Notes under the pieces: model-generated | Seen by the model: only the letters and a program-made list of their open reading frames with translations | The model's database searches: none | What the model was told of the DNA's origin: nothing | Shown: positions 49,614 through 56,945 of the stretch, in pieces | How positions within the stretch are numbered: position 1 is the stretch's first letter | How the letters are laid out: each line of letters begins with the position of its first letter | Source of the DNA: Plantactinospora mayteni | GTDB taxonomy: Bacteria; Actinomycetota; Actinomycetes; Mycobacteriales; Micromonosporaceae | Assembly: GCF_016862935.1 (NCBI RefSeq) | Contig: NZ_BONX01000002.1 | Span: 310,001 to 374,000 of the forward strand | Direction: 5' to 3' | DNA: 64,000 nt | Program-made: the position numbers and the translations under genes

Positions 49614-50597
49614 GGGCAGGAACTCGTCGACGCGGATGCCGAGGCCACGCTCGACGGCGGCGGCCCGGACGAACTCCGCGAGGGCGATGTCCAGGGCGCC
49701 GAGGCCGAACGGCGAGTAGACCACCGTCCGGTCGGGATCGCGGCGGAAGCCGCCGGTGCCGCGCAGGATCTGGCCGATCGGCGCGTCGATGAAGTCCCGG
49801 TGCCCCACCTGCAACTCGGTGAGGTGCAGCGAGGTCCGCTCCCGGCACACGTGGTCGGCGTCGTCGACCACGTTCTGGCTGGCCAGGATCGTCGCCGGGG
49901 CCAGGTCGCGCAGCGAGACGTGCAGCACCGTGCCGGGCCGGGCCGGGCCGAGGTCGAGGTGCGGCTCGGCCGCCGTGGTGGCGATCGAGACCAGGTCATG
50001 CGCCGCGACGGCCCGGCCGACGTCGGCGGCCAGCGTCACGTGCAGGGTCGGCGAGAGGTCGGCGCAGTCCCGGGCGAACGCCGCCGCCCGGGTGCAGTCG
50101 CTGTCGAAGAGGGTCACCTCGGTCAGCGTGGGCAGCGCGGCGAGCAGGAAGCGCAGTACCTCCAGGTTGATCACGCCGCAGCCGATCAGCGTCACCCCGC
50201 TCGGGCCCGGCTCGCGGACCAGCAGCCGGGCCGCGAGCGCGGCACTGGCCGCGGTCCGCTTGGCCGAGATCACCGAGCCTTCGAGCAGTGCCGTCGGCTG
50301 CCCGGTCTCCAGATCGTTGATCACGATCGAGGCGCTGGCCCGGGCCAGCCCGGCGGTGATGTTCCCCGGCCAGGAGGCGATCCACTTCATCCCGGCGGCC
50401 GGCGACTTCCCGCCGACGTACGCGGGCAGCCCGATGATCCGGTTGCGGGGCTGGTCGGGAAAACGGAGGAACGTCGAGTGCGGCACCGCGGTGGCGCCCT
50501 CGTCGTGCAACTTGTACGCCTCGCCGACCAGCTCGATCAGCGCGAGTTCGCGCTCGGCGAGGATCTGTTGCACGTCGTCATGTCGAAGGATCAGCAT
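49584..50597 (-). CDS. SbnB-like dehydrogenase (ornithine cyclodeaminase family) for 2,3-diaminopropionate
   Basis: The 337-residue enzyme of the ornithine cyclodeaminase/mu-crystallin family has the substrate segment GMKWIASWPGN, the NAD-binding fold VTLIGCGVINLEVLRFLL (about 153-170) and VVYSPFGLGALDIALAEF near the end. In the siderophore and viomycin pathways such proteins (SbnB, VioK) oxidatively cleave the N-(1-amino-1-carboxyethyl)glutamate made by SbnA to give L-Dap and 2-oxoglutarate. It is coupled to the sbnA-like gene by a TGATG junction. The pair strongly predicts Dap as a pathway building block. Confidence 0.9.
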   Translation of the reverse strand: MLILRHDDVQQILAERELALIELVGEAYKLHDEGATAVPHSTFLRFPDQPRNRIIGLPAYVGGKSPAAGMKWIASWPGNITAGLARASASIVINDLETGQPTALLEGSVISAKRTAASAALAARLLVREPGPSGVTLIGCGVINLEVLRFLLAALPTLTEVTLFDSDCTRAAAFARDCADLSPTLHVTLAADVGRAVAAHDLVSIATTAAEPHLDLGPARPGTVLHVSLRDLAPATILASQNVVDDADHVCRERTSLHLTELQVGHRDFIDAPIGQILRGTGGFRRDPDRTVVYSPFGLGALDIALAEFVRAAAVERGLGIRVDEFLPVSGGTANPR

Positions 50598-51697
50598 CAG
50601 GCCTGATCACCACCGGCAGCTTCCTTCCAGAGGTGCGAAACTTCACCGAAGCGGCTCCGTACCCAGTCGTCGGAATAGATCGTGCCGAGGTAGCGGTCGC
50701 CACCGTCGGGGAAGATGAGCACGCATTTCGCGCCCTCGGGAATGGTCGGGCTGCGCCGTTCCAGGGCGGCGACGGTGGCCCCGGAGGAACCGCCGGCCAG
50801 GATCGCCTCCCGGGCGGTGAGCCGGCGGCAGGCGGCGACGCACTCGAGGTCGGTCACGTGGATGACCTCGTCGGCGGCGTCCGGGTCGAAGAGTCCCGGC
50901 CGCAGCGACGCACCGTGTCCGGGCAGTAGCCGCTCGATCGGCTGCTGCCCGTCGAAGATCATGCTGCCGACGGCGTCGACCGCGACGATCTTCGTCTTCA
51001 GCCCGTGCTCGCGGACGTAGTCCGCGCAGCCGCGCAGGGTGCCGCAGGAACTGACCGCACAGAACAGGTAGTCGACGGAACCGTCGAGCGCCTCGACGAT
51101 CTCGCCCATGGTCTGCCGGTGCGCGATCGGGTTGAGCGGGTTCGCGTACTGGTTGGGCCAGAACGCGTGCGGGGTGTTCGCCACCAGTTCGCGGACCCGG
51201 CGTACCCGCACCGGCAGGTACTCGCCGCTGTCCGGGTCGGGCCGGTTCACCACCTCGACCGACGCCTGGTACGCCCGCAGTATCGCGATGTTCTGTTCGG
51301 TCGTCTTGGCGTCCACGACACAGACGAACCGGAGCCCGAAATACCGGCAGATCTGGGCGAGCCCGACCGCCAGGTTTCCCGAGCTGGACTCGACCACCAC
51401 CGATCGGCCCGGCTGTAGCTCGCCGCTGCGGATTTTGTCCAGCAGCATGCTCAGTGCGGTCCGATCCTTGACGCTGCCGCCGGGATTGAACCGCTCCAGT
51501 TTCGCGAACACCTTAATTCGTGAATCCGGTATCAGACGTTCGAGTTCCACCAGAGGCGTGTTCCCGACGGCCGAGAGGATGCCCTTCAGCGCGTGCGGTG
51601 AACCTTTTTCAACCTCCCCTTGCGGTTGGTCGTGGCCGCCGGTGGAGGACGGCGTGCAGGCGCCGCGCTCTCCAGGTTGTAAGAGGTCCATTGGCAC
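50597..51697 (-). CDS. SbnA-like PLP-dependent synthase for 2,3-diaminopropionate
   Basis: The 366-residue fold-type II PLP enzyme of the cysteine synthase family has NPGGSVKDRTA with the PLP lysine, VVVESSSGNLAVG in the position where CysK has PTSGNTG (the SSSGNL form fits SbnA), and ILAGGSSGATVAAL for cofactor phosphate. SbnA joins O-phosphoserine and glutamate to make the Dap precursor. An extra N-terminal segment of about 40 residues precedes the usual ILSAVGNTPLVEL start. GTG 51697 and ATG 51691 are alternative starts with AAGGGAAAG upstream. It is the first gene after a strong terminator, so it probably opens the NRPS operon. Confidence 0.9.
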   Translation of the reverse strand: MPMDLLQPGERGACTPSSTGGHDQPQGEVEKGSPHALKGILSAVGNTPLVELERLIPDSRIKVFAKLERFNPGGSVKDRTALSMLLDKIRSGELQPGRSVVVESSSGNLAVGLAQICRYFGLRFVCVVDAKTTEQNIAILRAYQASVEVVNRPDPDSGEYLPVRVRRVRELVANTPHAFWPNQYANPLNPIAHRQTMGEIVEALDGSVDYLFCAVSSCGTLRGCADYVREHGLKTKIVAVDAVGSMIFDGQQPIERLLPGHGASLRPGLFDPDAADEVIHVTDLECVAACRRLTAREAILAGGSSGATVAALERRSPTIPEGAKCVLIFPDGGDRYLGTIYSDDWVRSRFGEVSHLWKEAAGGDQA

Positions 51698-51848
51698 GGC
51701 TTTCCCTTCGCGGGTCAGTTACTGTCCCGGAAAACGTCACCGTCAGGTGGCGTTCCCACGGTTGGTGCCGGCCTGCTTTCTCGGCTCCTTGTCATCCTGC
51801 GACCCGCGGCTATACCAGCCCCATATCGAAACTATCTTCCAAAACGAA

Positions 51849-51891
51849 CCGGGCTCCGCCACCGACGAAATGTCGGGATGGCGGAGCCCGG
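51849..51891 (-). terminator. strong intrinsic terminator of the lipid/export operon
   Basis: A perfect 13-bp stem, CCGGGCTCCGCCA (51849-51861) with TGGCGGAGCCCGG (51879-51891), has an inner CCGAC/GTCGG extension. It is followed on the minus strand by a T-rich tract (TTCGTTTTGG). It lies 20 bp after the stop of the FtsX-like gene and insulates it from the Dap/NRPS unit. Confidence 0.88.
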
Positions 51892-51910
51892 ACAGGTCCG
51901 ATGTGGGCGG

Positions 51911-54403
51911 TTACTCGCGTACGCCGGCCAGCTCGACCGCGCGGGACCGGAACGCCAGCCGGACCGGCACCACGGCACCGAGTACGGCCAGTCCGGCGCT
52001 GATCACCGTGATCACCGCGACGGTGCCCCACGGCACGCTGACCGGGGTGGCCCCGACGAGCTGCCCCAGGGCGAGCCGTACCCCGGCCAGGTTCACCGCC
52101 GACGCCCCCACCGCGAGCAGTACGCCGACGCCGGCCACCAGCAGCGACTCGGCGGCGAAGACCCGCAGCACCTGTGGCGGGGTGGCCCCGGCCAGCCGCA
52201 GGATCGCCAGGTCCCGGAGCCGGTCCGAGGTCGCCATCACCAGCGTGTTGACGATGGCGATGAAACAGAAGACGATCGCGATGCCGAGCACCAGCAGCAT
52301 GCCCAGCGAGGTCGTCTCGCTGTTCTCGCTGCTCTCCTCGCCGAGCCAGTCCTCGGCCGCGATCGCCCGGGCACCCTGCCCGGCGGTGGCGGACTCCAGG
52401 GCGGCCCGGACGGTCGCCGGGTCGGTGCCGTCGCGCAGCGAGACGTAGACCCGGCGGGCCAGCCCGGTGAAGGCGTACTTGGCGGTGCCGGCGTACTTGG
52501 TGCTCAGGTAGGCGACGTCGTTGCTGCCGGAGGTGGTGTTCAGCACCGCCACCACTCGCAGCGGCACGGTACTGCCGTCGGCCATGAAGACCTCGACGGT
52601 CTCGCCGACCCCGACCCCCCAGTCGTCGTTGACGACGATGCTGTCGTCGCGCAGGTCGGCCGGGTTGCCCTCGTCGACCGGCAGGGTCAGGGTGCTGGAC
52701 AGGGCCGCCGGGTCGACGGCCAGCGCCTCGTAGTCGGCGAGTCGGGCGTCGTCCCGGGCGTACACCATGGTCGGCAGCGCGGCGACCACGTCGACGCCGG
52801 GGATCGCCCGGACCCGTTCGGTGACCGCCTCGTTGACTCCGGGCGTACCGTCCGGGGTGACCACGAAGTCGGCGGTGACCTGGTTGCGCCGGCCGCTGTC
52901 CTTGGCCCGGTCGATGGTCGCGGCGGCACCGAGCAGCGAGATGGAGAGCCCGACGGTGAGCAGCACCGGCGCGGCGGTGGCCGCGGTACGCCGCACCGCG
53001 GTCAGCGCGCTCTCCCGGACCAGCATCCCGGCGGCACCGCCGAGCCGGCCGAGCGGCCAGGTGATCAGCCGGGCGATCGGCTTGACCACCACCGGGGCGA
53101 GCAGCGCGAAGGCGAGGATCGGGAACATCAGCACCCCGATGTACCGGGTCGGCACCATCACCATGCCCGGGTTCACCAGCGCCACCCAGCCGATGGTGAC
53201 CAGGCCGAAGGCCAACGCCATCAGCCCGTAGAGCCACCGGCCGGAGGTCATGGTGCGGGTGTCCACGGCGGCGTCCCGGAGCGCCTCGATCGGGCGTACG
53301 TCGCCGGCCCGGCGGGACGCCGCCCAGACCCCGGCCAGCGCCACGCCCATTCCCATGCAGAACGCGATCAGCAGCGGCACCCAGACCGCCGGACCGGTGG
53401 AGAACTCGACGGTGAACCACGGCGGTGCGAGCCCCAGGTCGACCATCCAGCCGGCCAGCAGCGGCGCGGTACCCAGTCCGAGGGCGCAGCCGGCGACCGC
53501 GGAGCCGAGCCCGACCACGAACGCCTCGGTCAGCACCATCCGGCGTACCTGCCGGGGTGTCGCGCCGACCGTGCGAAGCAGCGCGATCTCCCGGCGCCGC
53601 TGGGCGACCGCGAAGGCGAACGTCGAGGCGACCAGGAAGATCGAGACGAAGCCGGCGACCACGGCGGTGATCGGCAGCAGCGTCTGGGTGTTGTCGATCG
53701 CCTCCCGGTCGGCGTTGTAGCTCGGGTCCAGCACGTTGCGCCGGTCTCCGGTGAGCACCTCGGCGTCGCCGCCGACGGCCTGCCGTACCGCCTCCGGCGC
53801 CCCGTAGGCGACCAGCGCCTCGACCCGGGGCGAGAGCCGGGCCGCCTCGGCCTCGGTGAAGAAGACCGCGGACTCGAAGTCGGCCGGCGCGGTCACCCCG
53901 GCGACGGTGTAGTCCTGTGGCCCGCCGGTGGTGAAGACGGTGACCCGCTCGCCCGGTCCGGCACCGCCGCTCGGCACCACGACCTCGGAGTCGGCCTGCG
54001 GTGCCCGGCCGGCGGCCAGCGCGTACGGCGCGAACTCGGCGCTGGACCAGCCGTGTCCGACCTGGTCGTCGGGGCCGCCGGAGAGCTGGGCGTAGAAGGA
54101 GCGGACCGGTACGGTGCGGCCCAACGCGCCCACCTCGGCGGCCAGCGTCTCCGAGATGCCCCGGGCCTGGATCAGCGAGCGGCTGCCCGGGTCGTGCCGG
54201 GCCGGATCCCACTCCGGGTCGAGCGCGGCGACCACCACCGGGGCGGCGGCGAACCGCTGCGGCGCCCGTTCCGGCAGCCCCAGGGTGGCGCCGATCTCCA
54301 GCCCCATGGCGGCGATCATCGCGGCGCCCAGGGTCAGCGCGACGAACGTACCGACGAAGGCGGCCCAGCGCACCCGCAGCGTCTGCAAGGCGATACTCAG
54401 CAC
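51911..54403 (-). CDS. FtsX/MacB-like ABC transporter permease
   Basis: The 830-residue protein has an N-terminal helix, an extracytoplasmic MacB-type domain (about 45-260), three helices around 270-400, a second helix group near 430-480, another extracytoplasmic domain (about 500-690) and three final helices (about 700-825, ending VRLAFRSRAVELAGVRE). The FtsX motif VGATPRQVRRMVLTEAFVVGLGSA and its second copy LAGATPPQVLRVFAAESLLVAGVGVLL mark the two FtsX domains. With the ATPase it should act as an efflux or mechanotransmission-type transporter for the lipopeptide (export or self-protection). GTG 54403 overlaps the ATPase stop by 7 bp. Confidence 0.92.
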   Translation of the reverse strand: MLSIALQTLRVRWAAFVGTFVALTLGAAMIAAMGLEIGATLGLPERAPQRFAAAPVVVAALDPEWDPARHDPGSRSLIQARGISETLAAEVGALGRTVPVRSFYAQLSGGPDDQVGHGWSSAEFAPYALAAGRAPQADSEVVVPSGGAGPGERVTVFTTGGPQDYTVAGVTAPADFESAVFFTEAEAARLSPRVEALVAYGAPEAVRQAVGGDAEVLTGDRRNVLDPSYNADREAIDNTQTLLPITAVVAGFVSIFLVASTFAFAVAQRRREIALLRTVGATPRQVRRMVLTEAFVVGLGSAVAGCALGLGTAPLLAGWMVDLGLAPPWFTVEFSTGPAVWVPLLIAFCMGMGVALAGVWAASRRAGDVRPIEALRDAAVDTRTMTSGRWLYGLMALAFGLVTIGWVALVNPGMVMVPTRYIGVLMFPILAFALLAPVVVKPIARLITWPLGRLGGAAGMLVRESALTAVRRTAATAAPVLLTVGLSISLLGAAATIDRAKDSGRRNQVTADFVVTPDGTPGVNEAVTERVRAIPGVDVVAALPTMVYARDDARLADYEALAVDPAALSSTLTLPVDEGNPADLRDDSIVVNDDWGVGVGETVEVFMADGSTVPLRVVAVLNTTSGSNDVAYLSTKYAGTAKYAFTGLARRVYVSLRDGTDPATVRAALESATAGQGARAIAAEDWLGEESSENSETTSLGMLLVLGIAIVFCFIAIVNTLVMATSDRLRDLAILRLAGATPPQVLRVFAAESLLVAGVGVLLAVGASAVNLAGVRLALGQLVGATPVSVPWGTVAVITVISAGLAVLGAVVPVRLAFRSRAVELAGVRE

Positions 54404-55140
54404 GCGCCGACCTCCATGCGCGTCATCCGGGCGGCGATCGCCTCCGCCGTCGGGTTGACCAGTTCACCGGCGAGCACCCCGTCGGCGAGGAAGACCACCC
54501 GGTCCGCGTTGGCGGCGGTCACCGGGTCGTGCGTGACCATCACGATGGTCTGCCCGTGCCGGTCGACCAGGCCGCGCAGCAGCGCCAGCACCTCCCGGCT
54601 GGTGCTGGTGTCCAGCGCGCCGGTCGGCTCGTCCGCGAAGAGCACCGCCGGCTTCGTCACCAGGGCGCGGGCGATCGCGACCCGCTGCTGCTGGCCGCCG
54701 GAGAGCTGCGCCGGGCGATGCCCGCCCCGGTTGCCGAGGCCCACCTCGGCGAGTACCTCCGCCACCTGGGACCGGCTCGGCTTGCGGCCGGCCAGCCGCA
54801 GCGGCAGCGCCACGTTCTGCTCGGCGGTCAGCGACGGCAGCAGGTTGAACGCCTGGAAGACGAAGCCGATCTTGTCTCGCCGGAGCAGGGTCAGCGCGGT
54901 CTCGCTCAACCCGGTCAGGTCGGTGCCGCCGATCACCACCCGGCCACCGGTCGGCCGGTCCAGCCCTGCCGCGCACTGCAACAGGGTCGACTTGCCCGAG
55001 CCGGACGGCCCCATGATCGCGGTGAAGCTTCCGGCCCGGAGATCGAGCGACACGTCTCTCAGGGCGGTCACCGCGTTCTGACCCGAACCGTACGTCTTGC
55101 TCAGCGACTCCAGCCGCACAGCCTGCTCCATAGCGAGCAT
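54397..55140 (-). CDS. ABC transporter ATPase (LolD/MacB/SalX type)
   Basis: The 247-residue ATPase has Walker A MGPSGSGKSTLLQ, the Q-loop FVFQAFNLLPSLTAEQNV, the signature LSGGQQQRVAIARAL, Walker B AVLFADEPTGALD and switch THD. DEPTGALD and FNLLPSLT are typical of the MacB/LolD group that pairs with FtsX-like permeases. ATG 55140 and ATG 55131 are both possible starts. It lies 174 bp after the condensation-domain gene, so it may have its own promoter as well as read-through from the lipid genes. Confidence 0.94.
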   Translation of the reverse strand: MLAMEQAVRLESLSKTYGSGQNAVTALRDVSLDLRAGSFTAIMGPSGSGKSTLLQCAAGLDRPTGGRVVIGGTDLTGLSETALTLLRRDKIGFVFQAFNLLPSLTAEQNVALPLRLAGRKPSRSQVAEVLAEVGLGNRGGHRPAQLSGGQQQRVAIARALVTKPAVLFADEPTGALDTSTSREVLALLRGLVDRHGQTIVMVTHDPVTAANADRVVFLADGVLAGELVNPTAEAIAARMTRMEVGAC

Positions 55141-55244
55141 CCAATCACTGTTCGTTAGATCGACACATGAGATACCACCCTGAGAACCCCCGGACCGGCG
55201 ACCCTGAGCTATCCCGGGTTTCGGACGGTTCCCTGCGTGTCACC

Positions 55245-55264
55245 GACCTTTCTCGACCTTCCCT
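55245..55264. promoter_or_regulatory. short direct repeat upstream of the ABC exporter genes
   Basis: CGACCTTTCT (55245-55254) is followed at once by CGACCTTCCC (55255-55264). Short direct repeats about one helical turn apart in front of a gene are the usual form of SARP binding sites, but the 10-bp rather than 11-bp spacing makes this tentative. It lies about 105-125 bp before the ATPase start. Confidence 0.3.
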
Positions 55265-55314
55265 TGCGGTCGGACGCGGTGTGCGAGCGCCACGCGGTTC
55301 AGGTTGAGAAAGGT

Positions 55315-56811
55315 TCACTGCCCGGGCGAGACCCCGCCGGTTCCCAAAGCGAGCAGTTGTTCCAGTTGTGCGCTGTCGACAAGGGAGACCCGGTCGATCC
55401 GGCGCGTCGGGTCGGCGGTGGCCGCCTCCAGCAGCCGGCGGTAGTGCCCGGTAAGCCGCTCTATGGTCGCACCGTCGAACAAATCCGTGTTGTACCGGAA
55501 GACTCCGGTGAGTGAATCCTCCGCCTGCCGCAGCTCCACGTTGAGGTCGAACTGCCCCTCCATCTGCGGGACGTCGAACGCGGCCAGCCGCAGCCCGGCG
55601 TAGGAGATCTCCGGGCCGACGACGGCGCCCTCCGGCAGCAGCGGCAGCGGCGGGTCGAGCCGGTCCGCCGCCACCATCGTGAAGGCGATCCGGAACAGCG
55701 GTGACCGGCTGGTGCCCCGGGCTCCGCCGAGCATCCGGTCCAGCAGCGGGAACGGGTAGCCGGCGTGGGCCAGTCCGGAGAGGAGTTCCCGGTGTGCCGC
55801 CGCCACCGCGTCGGCGAAGGTGGCCCCGGGGGCGAAGGACGAACGCAACACCAGCGTGTTGACCAGGTAGCCGACCACGTCCCGCAGCCCCCGGCCGTGC
55901 CGGGTCGCCACCGGGCAGCCGACCGCGAAGTCGTCCTGGCCGCCGTACCGGAACAGGGTGGCCTGGAAGACCCCGAGCATGAAGGCGAACGGGGTGACCC
56001 GGGCCGCCGTGGCCGCCGCCCGGACCCGGGCCGCCAGCTCGTCGGGCAGCCGCCAGTGCTGGGTCGCCCCGTCGAACGTCTGCCGCTCCGGCCGGGGCCG
56101 GTCGACCGGGATCGCCCCGGCCGCCACCCCGGTGCAGCGGTCCCGCCAGTACCGCTCCAGCCGGTCGCGGCGGGGCGAGTCGAGGAGTACCCGCTCCGCC
56201 TCGACGTGGTCCAGGAAGCTCGCGGTCAGCGGCGCCCAGTCCGGCTCGGCACCGGCCGCGATCCCCCGGTAGCCGGCCAGCAGGTCGCGCAGCAGCAGCC
56301 ACTGCGACATGGCGTCGCTGATGATGTGGTGGGTGACCAGTACCAGGGCGGCGTCGTCGGCGGACCGGCGCAGCAGCACCACCCGGAAGACGTCTGCGGC
56401 ACCGAGCCGGAACGGCACCTCGCCGACCGACCGGGCCAGCCCGAGCAGCGCCTCGTCGGTACGGCCGGGAACGTCCCGGATCTCCAGCCACCGGGAGGCG
56501 GTCGTCCCGGCCCCGGCCACCGGAGCGGCCGGCGGCAGGAACTGCCGGGGTACCCCGTCGACCTCGGCGAAGGCCGCGCCGAGCACCGGATGCCGGGCCA
56601 CCAGCGCGTCGACCGCCCGGGCCAGCGCCGCCCCGTCCAGCGCGGTCCGGACCCGGACCGCGAGCGCGATGTTGTACGCCGGGCTCTCCGGCGCGAGCTG
56701 GTGGAGGAACCAGAGCGCCTCCTGCCCGACCGAGAGCGGATGGCCGGGGCCGGGCCGCGACTCCTCCGGCCCGGCCGACGGCTGGCCCGACCCGGTCGAC
56801 TGAACCGCCAT
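55315..56811 (-). CDS. free-standing NRPS condensation domain protein
   Basis: The 498-residue protein is a single condensation domain with the start motif LSVGQEALWFLHQLAP, the catalytic THHIISDAMSQW (HHxxxD intact), the later GCPVATRHGRGLRDVVGYLVNTLVLR, and a final FDLNVELR/YNTDLFDGATI region. No adenylation or carrier domain is present. The first NRPS has no N-terminal C domain and lipid-activation genes lie just upstream, so the simplest role is transfer of the ACP-bound acyl chain to the first residue (lipoinitiation in trans). The start ATG at 56811 is only some 15 bp from the left end of an inserted IS element, which separates it from the ACP gene. Confidence 0.9.
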   Translation of the reverse strand: MAVQSTGSGQPSAGPEESRPGPGHPLSVGQEALWFLHQLAPESPAYNIALAVRVRTALDGAALARAVDALVARHPVLGAAFAEVDGVPRQFLPPAAPVAGAGTTASRWLEIRDVPGRTDEALLGLARSVGEVPFRLGAADVFRVVLLRRSADDAALVLVTHHIISDAMSQWLLLRDLLAGYRGIAAGAEPDWAPLTASFLDHVEAERVLLDSPRRDRLERYWRDRCTGVAAGAIPVDRPRPERQTFDGATQHWRLPDELAARVRAAATAARVTPFAFMLGVFQATLFRYGGQDDFAVGCPVATRHGRGLRDVVGYLVNTLVLRSSFAPGATFADAVAAAHRELLSGLAHAGYPFPLLDRMLGGARGTSRSPLFRIAFTMVAADRLDPPLPLLPEGAVVGPEISYAGLRLAAFDVPQMEGQFDLNVELRQAEDSLTGVFRYNTDLFDGATIERLTGHYRRLLEAATADPTRRIDRVSLVDSAQLEQLLALGTGGVSPGQ

Positions 56812-56945
56812 CAGCAGCCGCCTAAGAAACCGCTGGCTTGAGCCATGGGGAGGACAGGGCGGTCAGGCGTGGTGTTAGTTCTCGGCATGGCGGCGGCTCC
56901 TCTGTGGGGCAAAACCTGTCGGATGCGGCTGGGATGCTTCCGGGT

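Noticed and set aside
44143-49719. An 1858-codon plus-strand open frame opposite the first NRPS
   Set aside because: Same antisense artefact of third-position GC bias; no recognisable motifs and it crosses several real gene boundaries.
25348-51697. A viomycin/capreomycin-type cluster because of Dap genes, a carbamoyltransferase and HxE oxygenases
   Set aside because: No capreomycidine-forming PLP enzyme is seen, module count and specificity codes differ, and complete lipid-loading genes point to a lipopeptide.
56838-56945. A longer TnpB beginning at 56838
   Set aside because: The first 36 codons translate the left-end hairpin region of the element and show no family similarity; the conserved part starts at about 56946.
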